Source: an uncultured Fibrobacter sp.
Lineage (GTDB): Bacteria > Fibrobacterota > Fibrobacteria > Fibrobacterales > Fibrobacteraceae
Direction: 5' to 3'
NCBI RefSeq assembly: GCF_900316465.1
Contig: NZ_ONDD01000010.1
Location: forward strand, 33,400-97,399
DNA length: 64,000 bases
This document shows positions 48,562-58,932 of the stretch, piece after piece. How positions within the stretch are numbered: position 1 is the first letter of the stretch; the number at the start of each line of letters is the position of its first letter. Below the pieces are notes generated by a model, which was not told the origin of the DNA, did no database searches, and saw nothing but the letters and a program-made list of their open reading frames with translations. A program made the translations under genes and the position numbers.

Positions 48562-50660
48562 TAGTACTTCCCGTATTTGTAGCCATACCCTTCGGTGCGA
48601 CTGTGTTCATACTTGTTAATCACGATCGATGCATGAGCGCTGGAATTGCCCTTAAGGATTTGCGACATACCATCCTTAATCGCTTCGATAGAATGCTTGT
48701 TGTATTCGATCACCATCACAATCTGGGCGGCAACGCGGCAAGCGAGAGCAGCATCCGTCACCAGCATAATCGGCGGTGTATCGACAATAACCAAGTCGTA
48801 GCCCTTCTTGAATTCTTCAATCAATTCGGCGTAGTGCTTAGAACCGAGCAATTCGGCCGGGTTCGCCGGAACATTGCCGCAGGGCACCACAAACAGGTTT
48901 TCGACTTCAGTCTTATAAACGACATCTTCGACTTTCACTTCGCGCAACAGCACCTGCGAAAGGCCATTACCGCGCTTGATGCCAAATTCCTTATGAAGCC
49001 TTCCCTTACGAAGGTCCGCATCAATCAACAGCACCTTCTTGCCAAGACCGGCAAACAACGCAGCCAAGTTCACAGAAACAAAGCTCTTGCCAACACCCGG
49101 AATCAATCCGCTCACGCCTACCACGGAGCCGCCTTCATCCATCATCGAGAATTCCAAAGAGGAACGGAGGGCACGCAGCGATTCCACGGCGACATCGTCG
49201 GGTTCCACCACGGCAAGCGGCCTTGTCCCCTTGGTTCCCTTGGGGTTACCCTTGGGCACCTTGGCGTAAACAGTATAGCCAGTTTCCTTTTCAATAAACG
49301 ACGCACTCTTCACACCGCTACTGATTTTCGACTTGATGGACACAATGAGAGCTCCCAGCAAGAAACCAAAGAACAGGGCTACAGCCAGAATAACCTTCTT
49401 TCTCGGTTTCGAAGGCTTTGTCACCTGTTCGGCAAAGTCGATAACACGCACAGATCCCACTTCACCAGCAGACACCAAGCGCAGCTGCTGAATGTTGTTA
49501 AGCATCGTCGTATACATCACCTTCGCGAGTTCCACCTCATTCGAAAGTTTCAGCACTTCTTGCTGCGTTGCAGGGAGTTTTTTGACTTCACTAGAAGTGC
49601 CCGCAAGTTCTCGACGCAAAGCTTCTTCTTGTTCTTCAAGAGTCTTGACGGTCGGATGTTCTGCATGGAACAGGCGAATCGCACCCTGCTTCTTCTGCTG
49701 CAAAGCAAGAATATCTTGCTGCAGTTTCATACGGCGCTGGAGCACCAACTGCGTTTCAGCATTGATATCGACAGAACCCACACGATTGCGGTACGTATTC
49801 AGATTCAAGAGAGACGAATCCATCTGGGCCTTGACATCGGGCAGTTGCTTTTCCAAAAATTCCAAAGTCTTCTGGGCTTCGGCATTACGTTCTTCAACGT
49901 TCTGACGCAAATAGGAAGAAGCCACTTCATTCAAAATTTCTACAGCACGGTCCGGATACACATCCTGGTAAGAAAATTCCAGAATTCCAGTTTTCTTACC
50001 CTTTTCCTTGACATCGAATGCATCACGGAAGCTGTCAATAGCATCTAGACGTTTAGCTTTTGTAATAGCGAATCTCTGGCCAGGTCGGACTTCAGCCCTA
50101 AACACGCCAAAAGAAGCAGTATCCCCCGCATACATAAAGTGATACGTCTGCCCAACGCTTCCCGAAAGGACCTTTTCTCCATTCTGGTCAAAGAGGTCAA
50201 AATTTCCGAGTGAATCCTTGGCAAGCATTTCCCAAGGCTGTTCCTGTTCTTCTTTAGGAACATTTTCCCAATTCACATGGAAATTGTTTAATTCAACGCG
50301 ACCTTCACGATGAAACAAACGATCAAGTTTGTCGAGAGGTTCCGCTTTCAAATCCAAGCGCATTTTTTCAACAGCGGCACCCATCACCTGACGGCTTTTG
50401 ATGAGTTCCATTTCTGTTTCAGCAGGGCTACTTGTAGAGAACAGGGCTCCCATCCCCCCCATCATTCTGGCGGCACCTTTGCTGTTCTTGGATTCAATCT
50501 GAATCAAAGCATCTACTTGATACACCGGCCGGATCCACATTGCAACGAGGAGGCCCACAACGCCAGCAAGCAGAATGGTCGGCAACATAATGTACCAATT
50601 CTTTGCCAAATCCTTAAGCAATTCACCAATGTCGGTTTCTTCTTTTTTCTTTGTCGCCAT
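48561..50660 (-). CDS. Wzc-type tyrosine autokinase / polysaccharide co-polymerase
   Basis: 699 residues from ATG 50660. Wzz-type chain-length domain with TM1 (about 22-42), large periplasmic coiled-coil region ([20 protein letters not shown] and onward, about 80-420) with a proline-flanked TM2 (about 438-458, [20 protein letters not shown]), then a cytoplasmic BY-kinase: Walker [13 protein letters not shown] (Lys525), Walker A' [13 protein letters not shown] and Walker [11 protein letters not shown]. The C-terminus is a Tyr cluster ([10 protein letters not shown]), the autophosphorylation site. It controls export and length of exopolysaccharide, coupled to rmlA. No glycosyltransferases are seen nearby. 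Confidence 0.92.
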   Translation of the reverse strand: MATKKKEETDIGELLKDLAKNWYIMLPTILLAGVVGLLVAMWIRPVYQVDALIQIESKNSKGAARMMGGMGALFSTSSPAETEMELIKSRQVMGAAVEKMRLDLKAEPLDKLDRLFHREGRVELNNFHVNWENVPKEEQEQPWEMLAKDSLGNFDLFDQNGEKVLSGSVGQTYHFMYAGDTASFGVFRAEVRPGQRFAITKAKRLDAIDSFRDAFDVKEKGKKTGILEFSYQDVYPDRAVEILNEVASSYLRQNVEERNAEAQKTLEFLEKQLPDVKAQMDSSLLNLNTYRNRVGSVDINAETQLVLQRRMKLQQDILALQQKKQGAIRLFHAEHPTVKTLEEQEEALRRELAGTSSEVKKLPATQQEVLKLSNEVELAKVMYTTMLNNIQQLRLVSAGEVGSVRVIDFAEQVTKPSKPRKKVILAVALFFGFLLGALIVSIKSKISSGVKSASFIEKETGYTVYAKVPKGNPKGTKGTRPLAVVEPDDVAVESLRALRSSLEFSMMDEGGSVVGVSGLIPGVGKSFVSVNLAALFAGLGKKVLLIDADLRKGRLHKEFGIKRGNGLSQVLLREVKVEDVVYKTEVENLFVVPCGNVPANPAELLGSKHYAELIEEFKKGYDLVIVDTPPIMLVTDAALACRVAAQIVMVIEYNKHSIEAIKDGMSQILKGNSSAHASIVINKYEHSRTEGYGYKYGKY

Positions 50661-50724
50661 AAATGGTATTCCTTCAAACTCAATACGCCTACAATTTAGA
50701 AAAACAGACTTACCCACAAATATC

Positions 50725-50732
50725 TATCTTTG
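50725..50732 (+). promoter_or_regulatory. -7 element 5 nt before the helicase start
   Basis: TATCTTTG-GCTTT-ATG at 50738; it decides against the longer upstream frame, which overlaps the divergent kinase gene. Confidence 0.5.
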
Positions 50733-50737
50733 GCTTT

Positions 50738-53338
50738 ATGAGTGAAAACGCCCGCAAAACCCTTAAAGATTTCTTGCCCCAAACCCCTTTTAACGCCAAT
50801 GAAGGCGCCGAAACCCTGTTGGACGCGTTTATGGCATGGGCAGAATCCCGCGGCACCACACTCTACCCCGCTCAAGAAGAAGCCATCCTGGAGCTTTTGG
50901 ACGGTAAAAACGTCATCCTAAACACACCCACGGGTTCCGGGAAATCCATGGTTGCCCTGGCACTTCATTTCGACAGCTTGGCACATGGACGCCGCAGTGT
51001 TTACACCTGCCCCATCAAGGCCCTAGTCAACGAAAAATGGATGGCACTCTGCAAGGAATTCGGCGCCGAAAATGTAGGCCTTTCAACAGGCGATGCAACC
51101 GTCAATCACGACGCCCCCATACTTTGTTGTACCGCAGAAATCCTGAGCAACATGGCGCTAAGTGAAGGCGGAATGCTCACGATTACCGACGTGGTCATGG
51201 ACGAGTTCCATTATTATTCCGACAAAGAACGCGGCGTTGCCTGGCAGGTTCCGCTGCTCACGCTTCCGCAGGCACGATTCCTGCTGATGAGCGCAACCGT
51301 CGGCGCCACTGAATTTTTCGAGCGCGACATGACAAAGCATACGGGCCGCGAATCGGTGACAGTGCGGTCTTCGCAGCGTCCGGTTCCGCTCGATTTCAGC
51401 TATTCCGAAACCGAAATTTCAAACACGGTGCAAAAACTCGTGTCTAGCGGCAAGGCGCCCGTTTACGTAGTGCATTTCACACAAGCGGCAGCAGCCACCA
51501 ACGCCCAAAACTTCATGAGTTTGGACCTGTGTACTAAAGAAGAAAAGCAGGCAATTAACGAAGCGATTAAAGAGATGCGCTTCAGCAGTCCCTATGGTCC
51601 TGAAGTCAAGCGATGGCTCAAGCAAGGCATCGGCCTGCACCACGCCGGACTTTTGCCCAAATACCGCATTCTCTGCGAAAAACTCGCGCAGAAAGGTTTG
51701 CTCAAGGTCATTTGCGGCACCGATACGCTTGGCGTGGGAGTAAACGTTCCAATTCGAACGGTGCTGTTTACGCAGCTCTGTAAGTACAGCGGCGACAAGA
51801 CAGCTATTTTGACCGCCCGCGATTTTCACCAGATTGCAGGTCGCGCTGGCCGCAAGGGCTTTGACGACATCGGCTATGTGGTCGCGCAGGCTCCCGAACA
51901 CGTCATCGAAAACTTGAAGCTGGAAGCAAAAACCAAGCAGACCGGCAAAAAATTCCAGAAAAAGAAACCGCCCGAACATGGCTACGTTCCCTTTGACGAA
52001 AGTACATTCAAGCGTCTGATTGCATCGTCACCGGAACCGCTCACCTCCAGTTTCCAGGTGAGCCACGGAATGCTCCTGAACATTCTGAGCCGCCCTACAG
52101 ACGGTTGTACCGCCATGCGCAATTTGCTCAAGGATTGCCACGAAAGCGCCTCCAGCAAAAAGCAATTGCAACACCGCGCCTTCCAGCTTTTCAAGAGCCT
52201 TGTCAAGAAGAACATTATCGAGTTCATTACACCGATTGCACCCGGCTACAGCAAGCTCCGCGTGAACATGGATTTGCAAGACGACTTTTCCATGAACCAA
52301 CCGCTTTCGCTATACGTAGTGGATACGCTTCCAAAACTGGACCGCGAAAGCCCCGAATACGCACTTGATGTAATTACTTTATGCGAAAGCATCGTTGAAA
52401 ATCCTGAAACAATTCTTCGCATCCAGCAGAACCGGGCACGCAACGCACGCCTTGACGAGCTCAAGGCGCAGGGCATGGAATTCAACCAGCGTATGGAAGA
52501 AATCGAGAAGGTGGAATATCCCAAACCGCTCCGCGATTTCATTTATGACACCTTCAACGCCTTCGCCGAAGAACACCCCTGGGTAGACGAAAACATTGAG
52601 CCCAAGAGCATCGTGCGTGAAATGTTCGAAAACTTCAGTACCTTCAGCGGTTACGTAAAGCAATACGGCCTGCAGCGTATGGAAGCCATTTTACTGCGAC
52701 ACCTGAACAGCGTTTACAAGGTCCTTTCGCAGACTGTTCCCGACGGCTACAAGAACGAAGAACTTCTCGACATGCAAGATTACCTCGGCGACATGATTCG
52801 CCGTACTGACTCGAGCTTGCTTGAAGAATGGGAAAAGATGGCCCACCCCGAAGACTACCAGAAACGCATGGAAGCCGCGGGCGCCACCGAGCAAGAAACC
52901 GCCTTTGGCGCAGACAAGATTGCCGCCGACATCACCTACGACAAGAAACGTTTCCTCACTATGGTTCGTCAGCGCATTTTCCAGCTCATGAGCGCCTTGC
53001 AAAAGCAGGCCTACAGCGACGTCTTGGACTTACTCGCCGACGACCTCGCCGAAGGCCAAATGCTCGTAGACGGCGAAGGCAAGCCTTGGACAGAACCACG
53101 CCTGCTTGAAATCATGGCCGCCTATACAGCGGAACATCATAACTTCCGCCTTGATGTTGAAGGACGTTCGCTGCGGCACACAATCGTGACTTACGAAGGC
53201 AACATAATGCATATTCAGCAAATGCTGCAAGACGAAGAAGATTTCAACGATTGGAGTATCGATTTCGAGATCGACCTTGCCGAATGCCGCGACGCCGGCA
53301 TGCCGCTCCTCAAAATGACCCGCATCGGCGAAGTATAG
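50738..53338 (+). CDS. Ski2-like DEAD/DEAH-box helicase with DUF3516
   Basis: 866 residues from ATG 50738. SF2 helicase core: Q-like [15 protein letters not shown], Walker [16 protein letters not shown] (about 70-84), motif [11 protein letters not shown] (a DEFH variant), motif [11 protein letters not shown], and [14 protein letters not shown] with [16 protein letters not shown] and [19 protein letters not shown] (motifs IV-VI). The long C-terminal part (about 430-866) matches DUF3516, found in bacterial Ski2/Mtr4-like RNA helicases. A role in RNA processing or DNA repair is possible; no partner gene is nearby. Confidence 0.88.
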   Translation: MSENARKTLKDFLPQTPFNANEGAETLLDAFMAWAESRGTTLYPAQEEAILELLDGKNVILNTPTGSGKSMVALALHFDSLAHGRRSVYTCPIKALVNEKWMALCKEFGAENVGLSTGDATVNHDAPILCCTAEILSNMALSEGGMLTITDVVMDEFHYYSDKERGVAWQVPLLTLPQARFLLMSATVGATEFFERDMTKHTGRESVTVRSSQRPVPLDFSYSETEISNTVQKLVSSGKAPVYVVHFTQAAAATNAQNFMSLDLCTKEEKQAINEAIKEMRFSSPYGPEVKRWLKQGIGLHHAGLLPKYRILCEKLAQKGLLKVICGTDTLGVGVNVPIRTVLFTQLCKYSGDKTAILTARDFHQIAGRAGRKGFDDIGYVVAQAPEHVIENLKLEAKTKQTGKKFQKKKPPEHGYVPFDESTFKRLIASSPEPLTSSFQVSHGMLLNILSRPTDGCTAMRNLLKDCHESASSKKQLQHRAFQLFKSLVKKNIIEFITPIAPGYSKLRVNMDLQDDFSMNQPLSLYVVDTLPKLDRESPEYALDVITLCESIVENPETILRIQQNRARNARLDELKAQGMEFNQRMEEIEKVEYPKPLRDFIYDTFNAFAEEHPWVDENIEPKSIVREMFENFSTFSGYVKQYGLQRMEAILLRHLNSVYKVLSQTVPDGYKNEELLDMQDYLGDMIRRTDSSLLEEWEKMAHPEDYQKRMEAAGATEQETAFGADKIAADITYDKKRFLTMVRQRIFQLMSALQKQAYSDVLDLLADDLAEGQMLVDGEGKPWTEPRLLEIMAAYTAEHHNFRLDVEGRSLRHTIVTYEGNIMHIQQMLQDEEDFNDWSIDFEIDLAECRDAGMPLLKMTRIGEV

Positions 53339-53340
53339 CC

Positions 53341-53365
53341 AAAACGCACCCCCAAAAGGGGTGCG
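53341..53365 (-). terminator. Terminator of the lipoprotein gene at 53396
   Basis: Minus strand CGCACCCC-TTTTG-GGGGTGCG followed by TTTT; weaker on the plus strand. Confidence 0.65.
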
Positions 53366-53395
53366 CTAATCATTCCAAGGAGCGTTTGGTGATGA

Positions 53396-54343
53396 TTATT
53401 TTTCAATTCCAGGTTTCAGCGTATACACGTATTCCATGTGGTTTCCAAAGACCATGTACTTCGCATCGGCATAAGCGCCTTCATTCTTGAGAGCGAATGC
53501 AGAGCGCGTATAGCAACCGCAGCCTTCGCCCGGAGCCAATTTGACCGATTCAATGACGCTTGTTTCCGGTTTTGCATAAAGCGTGTCGTTCGAAGGATAG
53601 ACATTGACGGATTCAACCTTCTTGTCGCAATCAAAGGACGCCTCAAAAACCAATACGACATTTTCCCCTTCAACATGCGTTCTTGCAATCGGCGTGGATT
53701 TCTCATCAGAATTTTTTTCAGAAAAATCACTCCAGCCATCTACAAGACGGAACTTTTCGCTCAACAAGTCTTCATTTACGCCAGGTGTTGCATCGCACTG
53801 GCCAATGACATCCGTCACTTCTTGATGCGGGGCGGATTCATCAAATTCCGGCGCATCGGGAATAGTCGGTTCCTCGATTTCGGGCCTTTCGGGCGCGGGT
53901 TCAGAAGTCACCGCAAAGACATCGCCAGAATACTTGAAATACTTGGCGTCGGCATCGCTTGACTTAATGCTGAACAGGTGATCCTTGATGCACATGCAGT
54001 TTGTCACGGCAGCATTTTCCAGATCAAACCAAATTTCCAAAGTATCGCCCGACCGTTTTGACTTGAAATCAGCCATAATGTCGCAGTAGTCATTCAATTC
54101 AGGAACCAAGATTTGATTGTTTCCCGTTGAATCTTCAACTAGGTACGCTTTATCCAAATCATCGGAACCCGCTTTTTTGTATAAAACGCCCAAACCATTG
54201 TCAAGACATTTGCTAGCCATTTGAAGGCCAACACGATTGGATCCTGCAGAAACATGATTCCCGTTAGATCCCGACGAAGAATCGTCGCCACACGCCAAAA
54301 GCGCAAGCGAAACAGCGGCACAACAAGCCCAAACTCTTTTCAT
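53396..54343 (-). CDS. Fibrobacter-type lipoprotein of unknown function
   Basis: 315 residues. Signal MKRVWACCAAVSLALLACGD with lipobox LLAC. Two Cys-bearing regions (about 30-130: ASKCLDNGLGVLY, DYCDIMAD, TNCMCIKDH; and about 185-300: IGQCDATPG, SFDCDKKVE, GEGCGCYTR) are separated by an acidic Pro/Glu linker (EPAPERPEIEEPTIPDAPEF). The two halves look alike in Cys spacing and strand pattern, suggesting an internal duplication. No family recognised. TATATTTG at 54370-54363 and GGAGG before the ATG. Confidence 0.75.
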   Translation of the reverse strand: MKRVWACCAAVSLALLACGDDSSSGSNGNHVSAGSNRVGLQMASKCLDNGLGVLYKKAGSDDLDKAYLVEDSTGNNQILVPELNDYCDIMADFKSKRSGDTLEIWFDLENAAVTNCMCIKDHLFSIKSSDADAKYFKYSGDVFAVTSEPAPERPEIEEPTIPDAPEFDESAPHQEVTDVIGQCDATPGVNEDLLSEKFRLVDGWSDFSEKNSDEKSTPIARTHVEGENVVLVFEASFDCDKKVESVNVYPSNDTLYAKPETSVIESVKLAPGEGCGCYTRSAFALKNEGAYADAKYMVFGNHMEYVYTLKPGIEK

Positions 54344-54362
54344 AAGACCTCCAAATCGTGTT

Positions 54363-54370
54363 CAAATATA
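54363..54370 (-). promoter_or_regulatory. -7 element of the lipoprotein gene at 53396
   Basis: Minus strand TATATTTG, followed by a short leader with GGAGG. Confidence 0.5.
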
Positions 54371-54485
54371 AATTAAGTGTCAACCAAAAGCAATAACATT
54401 TACAATGCAATCCTTTTTATGCAATTTTTGGTGCTTTCCATCACGAGAAAAATGTATTATTCCACCTTTCACCTCATACGATATA

Positions 54486-54493
54486 TATATTTG
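54486..54493 (+). promoter_or_regulatory. -7 element of the tandem-FISUMP gene
   Basis: TATATTTG about 30 nt before the ATG at 54524; the leader carries AAAGGG. Confidence 0.5.
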
Positions 54494-54523
54494 TGATTAA
54501 ACTATTTTGGGAAAGGGAAATTC

Positions 54524-56152
54524 ATGAACAAGTTTTGGAAAATCACAGGTGCTGCGGCATTGCTTTTAACAGCCTGCTCGGATTCGTCAGACAAGGGTTC
54601 TCCTATTGCCCCCGAAGATTCCAGCCCTTCTATTGTGGAATCCAGTTCGGCCATCACCGGCACAGAATCCAGCTCGGCTACAATAGAACAATCCAGTTCA
54701 TCGGCCGCAGATTCGGCCACGGTTTCCGATAAAAGCTCCTCTTCTCAAGCGACTTCAGACGGTTCCGTCGTCAAGGACGGCGAAATCACAGACCTTCGTG
54801 ACGGCAAGGTCTACAAGACAACCACTATCGGAAACCAAGTGTGGTTGGCGCAGAACCTCACCCTCGACGTCATGGAGCTCATCGAAAACGGAACCTATTC
54901 AACAGAAGACTTCAGTTCTAGTAACCTCTACACCCCTCTATATCAGGTCTATGAAGAATACATGGGCGATGAATCTAATCCGCCATCGTTTAACACCTCT
55001 AATTTTTACTATTGGATGATTGCCATTGACAGCGCCGGAGTTTACAGCACCAATGCTACCGAATGCGCCCAAACGGGCGACTGTTCCGGCAAGGGATTTA
55101 TTCGTGGAATTTGCCCTGAAGGTTTCCACATTCCCGACTCCACCGAAGTCGAACAACTGTACAGGGCCGTAGGCGGAAAATGCAATGCTGGCAAAGACTT
55201 AAGGACAACCGACTGGCCACAAATTACCAGCTACGGAAACAAGCCCGAAGAGGCTACCAACAAATACGGATTTTCTGCAAGACCTGACGGCTACTTCGCT
55301 TACGCCTGGTGGGAAGGTTTAGTTCCCGACCACGAAAAAGAACCCCCTGCAATCTTTTTTACAAACAAATTCGGAGTATTGTGGGGCATTGACAACGAGA
55401 CCGCAACACGCGTCCATGATGGTTACCATCACGCATTTTTCTACGACGAAACCAGAATCAATCCAGCATATTTCTTCACGGTTCGTTGCTTGAGGGACGA
55501 GCCTGCCGGAGTTGATTGGGTTGATCCGCCCGACCCAACTTCGCCCGCCGTATTCGAATTCGAATACGGAGAATTTACGGACGAACGCGACGGAAAGACT
55601 TACCAGACCGTAGTCGTGAACGGAAAAACCTGGATGAACCAGAATCTCGCCTACGCGATGGACGTTGTCGACTCCAATTCGGCCTGCGAACTTACCAAGC
55701 GCTTGACCTGCGACGACAGTTTCAACTTTTCATGCGAGCACCCGCTTATAGGCGGACGTGTTGATTGCAACTACAAGTATAAAATCGATTCTACCTATTG
55801 TAAGGAAAACGAAGACGTTTGCAAGGCCTTCGGCAAGTACTACACCTGGGAACAAGCCAAAAAGGCATGCCCCGCAGGCTGGCATTTACCAAGCGAAGAA
55901 GAATCGGACAATTTTTGGGATTCGCCCAACCCCTATACAAAATACCAAGGGGACTGCTTTACCCCTGTTACAGATTTTGAAAAACTGAATCCGTATGGCG
56001 ACAATGCGCTTGTGTCAGAAGACCTCGGCAAGCACGAAACATCGGTATTCTGGACCTCTACGGAATCCAAGGACAGACCGGGTTACATTATTACGACGGG
56101 CTATACATTGGCAAGCCGAAACCTTGCCAATGTGCGCTGCGTAAAAGACTAA
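54524..56152 (+). CDS. Lipoprotein with two tandem FISUMP domains
   Basis: 542 residues. Signal MNKFWKITGAAALLLTACSD (Cys18), Ser-rich linker (about 25-82), FISUMP domain 1 (about 87-327: DLRDGKVYKTTTIGNQVWLA, CPEGFHIPDSTEVEQL, TVRCLRDE) and FISUMP domain 2 (about 345-541: DERDGKTYQTVVVNGKTWMN, CPAGWHLPSEEESDNF, VFWTSTESKD, NVRCVKD). Domain 1 is more divergent (FWSST replaced, extra insert), so the tandem arrangement is not recent. Surface exposure inferred; role unknown. Confidence 0.85.
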   Translation: MNKFWKITGAAALLLTACSDSSDKGSPIAPEDSSPSIVESSSAITGTESSSATIEQSSSSAADSATVSDKSSSSQATSDGSVVKDGEITDLRDGKVYKTTTIGNQVWLAQNLTLDVMELIENGTYSTEDFSSSNLYTPLYQVYEEYMGDESNPPSFNTSNFYYWMIAIDSAGVYSTNATECAQTGDCSGKGFIRGICPEGFHIPDSTEVEQLYRAVGGKCNAGKDLRTTDWPQITSYGNKPEEATNKYGFSARPDGYFAYAWWEGLVPDHEKEPPAIFFTNKFGVLWGIDNETATRVHDGYHHAFFYDETRINPAYFFTVRCLRDEPAGVDWVDPPDPTSPAVFEFEYGEFTDERDGKTYQTVVVNGKTWMNQNLAYAMDVVDSNSACELTKRLTCDDSFNFSCEHPLIGGRVDCNYKYKIDSTYCKENEDVCKAFGKYYTWEQAKKACPAGWHLPSEEESDNFWDSPNPYTKYQGDCFTPVTDFEKLNPYGDNALVSEDLGKHETSVFWTSTESKDRPGYIITTGYTLASRNLANVRCVKD

Positions 56153-56204
56153 AATAAAGCCTTTATTTAAGTTTTTGGTTAGAGATAGGGTGGCTGTTTT
56201 TTTC

Positions 56205-56212
56205 TATTTTTG
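56205..56212 (+). promoter_or_regulatory. -7 element upstream of the aminotransferase-gltA pair
   Basis: TATTTTTG in TTTTTTCTATTTTTGC, about 29 nt before the ATG, with AAAGGA in the leader. Confidence 0.45.
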
Positions 56213-56241
56213 CACCCGCAAAAATTTAAAAGGACACCACT

Positions 56242-57534
56242 ATGAACTACAATCCTTTAGCACAGGCTCTGAATGCAGAACTTTCTGCAAACGGCTGCAA
56301 AGTTCTCGACATGCTCTCTGAACAGGGCAAGGCGATTTTCTTCCCCCGCAAGGGAATCCTCGGCCAAGGCGCCGAAGCCAAGGGCTCCGAAATCAACGCT
56401 ACCATCGGAACCGCCCTCGAAGACGATGGCAGCCCGTTGGTGCTGGATTGCGTTCTCAAGTCCTTGAACCTCCCCAAGACTTCTTTCCTGTACGCCCCGA
56501 GCTTCGGTAACCCGGACCTCCGCAAGGCCTGGAAGGAACTGGACATCAAGAAGAACCCGACGCTTGCCACCAAGAGCTTCAGCAACCCGGTGGTGACCGC
56601 CGCCCTGACGCATGCCATCAGCTGCGCCGGCTACATGTTCCTCGACGCCGGCGACGAAGTGATTATCCCGGACCTGTACTGGGACAACTACGAACTCGTG
56701 TTCGAAAACGCCCGTGGCGCCAAGATTAAGACTTTCAATACCTTCAAGAACGGCGGCTTCGACACTGAAGCCCTCAAGGCCGCTCTCGAAGCTAGCAAGG
56801 GTGATAAGAAGGTCGTTCTCCTGAACTTCCCGAACAACCCGACCGGCTATACCGCTACCGAAAAGGAAGCTGTCGAAATCGCCAAGATTCTCACGGAATG
56901 CGCCGCCAAGGGCAACAAGGTGGTGGCTCTCCTCGACGATGCTTACTTCGGACTCGTGTACGAAGAAGGCGTGACAAAGGAATCCCTGTTCGTGAAGCTC
57001 GTGGACGCTCACGAAAACCTCCTCGCTGTCAAGCTCGACGGTCCGACCAAGGAAGACTACGTATGGGGCTTCCGCGTGGGCTTCATGAGCTTCGGCTTCA
57101 AGGGTGCTACCGAAGCACAGCTCAAGGCTCTCGAAGACAAGGCCGCCGGTACCGTCCGTGGTAACATTTCCAACGCCCCGAGCATCAGCCAGAAGATCCT
57201 GCTCGCCGCATTCCAGAGCCCCGAATACCAGCAGCAGAAGCAGGAAAAGTACGCTGTGCTCAAGAAGCGCTACGACATCATCAAGGAAGTTTTTGCCGCC
57301 CATCCGGAATACAAGGACGCCTTTGAACCGATGCCGTGCAACAGCGGCTACTTTATGTGCATCAAGCCGAAGGGCGTTGACGCAGAACAGCTCCGCGAAA
57401 AGCTCATCAAGGACTACAGCACGGGCACCATCATGCTTTCTGGCCTGATTCGCCTCGCATTCTCTGCCGTGCCGACCGAAAAGCTTCCCAAGCTGTTCGA
57501 CAATATCTATAATTGCATTTTGAAGATGAAGTAA
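56242..57534 (+). CDS. Class I/II PLP aminotransferase (aspartate-aminotransferase-like)
   Basis: 430 residues. Fold type I enzyme with LNFPNNPTGYTATEKEAVEI (the NNPTG substrate loop), LLDDAYFGLVYEEG (Asp and Tyr for PLP), LDGPTKEDYVWGFRVGFMSF with the PLP-binding Lys in the GPTKE context, and a C-terminal SGLIRLAFSAV with the carboxylate-binding Arg. It is longer at the N-terminus than AspC and resembles uncharacterised aspartate/aromatic aminotransferases of FCB bacteria. The citrate synthase gene follows after 31 nt, which suggests a role at the 2-oxoglutarate/glutamate or oxaloacetate/aspartate step. Confidence 0.85.
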   Translation: MNYNPLAQALNAELSANGCKVLDMLSEQGKAIFFPRKGILGQGAEAKGSEINATIGTALEDDGSPLVLDCVLKSLNLPKTSFLYAPSFGNPDLRKAWKELDIKKNPTLATKSFSNPVVTAALTHAISCAGYMFLDAGDEVIIPDLYWDNYELVFENARGAKIKTFNTFKNGGFDTEALKAALEASKGDKKVVLLNFPNNPTGYTATEKEAVEIAKILTECAAKGNKVVALLDDAYFGLVYEEGVTKESLFVKLVDAHENLLAVKLDGPTKEDYVWGFRVGFMSFGFKGATEAQLKALEDKAAGTVRGNISNAPSISQKILLAAFQSPEYQQQKQEKYAVLKKRYDIIKEVFAAHPEYKDAFEPMPCNSGYFMCIKPKGVDAEQLREKLIKDYSTGTIMLSGLIRLAFSAVPTEKLPKLFDNIYNCILKMK

Positions 57535-57565
57535 GGTGCGGGAATCCGTACCTCCTGGAGGAATA

Positions 57566-58855
57566 ATGTCCGACAACGCCATTTTAAGTTACAACGGAAA
57601 GAGCATCGAGCTCCCTGTTGTTGAAGGTGCTGAAAACGAACACGGTCTCGACATCTGCAAACTCCGCAAGGAAACCGGCCTGGTGACCTTGGATTACGGC
57701 TACCTGAACACCGGTAGCACCCGTAGCGCTATCACTTACGTGGACGGCGAACACGGAATCCTGCGTTACCGCGGCTACAGTATCGAAGACCTTGCCGAAA
57801 AGGCTACCTTCCCCGAAACCGCCTGGCTCCTGATTTACGGTGAACTGCCGACTCAGCAGCAGCTGGCGCGTTTCCGCACGTTGTTGACCGAGAACTCTCT
57901 CCTCCACGAGAACCTTCTGCACTTCTTTAGGCAGATGCCGCCGAGTGCCCACCCGATGGGTATTCTGAGCTCCATCGTGAATGCCGTGGGCCTGTTTACG
58001 CCGCGTTTCTACGACGATGAAAACATCGCCGACGTGTTCGACCTCACGACTGCAAGCCTGATTTCGAAAATTCGCACGATTGCCGCCTTCTCTTACAAGG
58101 CAAGCATCGGCGAACCGTTCGTGTACCCCGAAGCGGAACGCAGCTATTGCAGCAACTTCCTGAACATGATGTTCAGCAGCAAGGCCCGTTCCTACCATCC
58201 GGATCCGATTATGGAAAAGGCGCTGAACACGCTTCTGATTGTACACGCCGACCACGAACAGAACTGCTCTACCTCGACCGTGCGTATGGTGGGCAGCTCT
58301 CACGCCAACTTGTACGCAAGTATCTGCGCCGGCATTTGCGCCCTGTGGGGCCCGCTCCATGGCGGCGCCAACCAGGCCGTGCTCGAAACGCTCCTGCGCA
58401 TTCAGCAGAGCGGCATGACCATCGAACAGGTGATGGCAAAGGCCAAGGACAAGAACGACCCGTTCCGTCTTTCCGGTTTCGGCCACCGCGTCTACAAGAG
58501 CTACGATCCGCGCGCGAAGGTCTTGAAGAAGCTTATGTACCAGGTGTTCGAACGCGAGCATTTCCACGATCCGCTGCTGGACATCGCGCTCAAGCTCGAA
58601 GAAGCCGCCCTCAAGGACGACTACTTTATCGAACGCAAACTCTACCCGAATGTGGACTTCTACTCGGGCATTCTCTACCGCGCCATGGGCATCCCGACGA
58701 ACATGCTTACCGTGATGTTCGCCATCGGCCGACTCCCCGGCTGGATTGCCCACTGGAAGGAAATGCACGACGACCCGAATTCCAAGATTAACCGTCCGCG
58801 CCAGATCTACACGGGCCACACCGCCCGTGCCTGGGTCGACCGCGACAAGCGATAA
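57566..58855 (+). CDS. gltA: Citrate synthase
   Basis: 429 residues from ATG 57566 (GGAGGA 6 nt upstream). Type II (E. coli-like, hexameric type) citrate synthase joining oxaloacetate and acetyl-CoA. N-terminal beta domain (about 1-60), then GILRYRGYSIEDLAE, HADHEQNCSTSTVRMVGSSH (first catalytic His), GPLHGGANQAVLETL (second His) and GFGHRVYKSYDPRAKVLKK with the catalytic Asp region LYPNVDFYSGILYRAMG. Co-transcribed with the upstream aminotransferase; terminator at 58872. Confidence 0.96.
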   Translation: MSDNAILSYNGKSIELPVVEGAENEHGLDICKLRKETGLVTLDYGYLNTGSTRSAITYVDGEHGILRYRGYSIEDLAEKATFPETAWLLIYGELPTQQQLARFRTLLTENSLLHENLLHFFRQMPPSAHPMGILSSIVNAVGLFTPRFYDDENIADVFDLTTASLISKIRTIAAFSYKASIGEPFVYPEAERSYCSNFLNMMFSSKARSYHPDPIMEKALNTLLIVHADHEQNCSTSTVRMVGSSHANLYASICAGICALWGPLHGGANQAVLETLLRIQQSGMTIEQVMAKAKDKNDPFRLSGFGHRVYKSYDPRAKVLKKLMYQVFEREHFHDPLLDIALKLEEAALKDDYFIERKLYPNVDFYSGILYRAMGIPTNMLTVMFAIGRLPGWIAHWKEMHDDPNSKINRPRQIYTGHTARAWVDRDKR

Positions 58856-58871
58856 TTTTCAAGAAACAATT

Positions 58872-58905
58872 AAAAAGCCGTCGGAGCAAATCCGGCGGCT
58901 TTTTC
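58872..58905 (+). terminator. Rho-independent terminator after gltA
   Basis: AGCCGTCGGA-GCAAA-TCCGGCGGCT hairpin followed by TTTTT. Confidence 0.9.
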
Positions 58906-58932
58906 GTTATAAATTTTGTTCGAAACAGAAAA

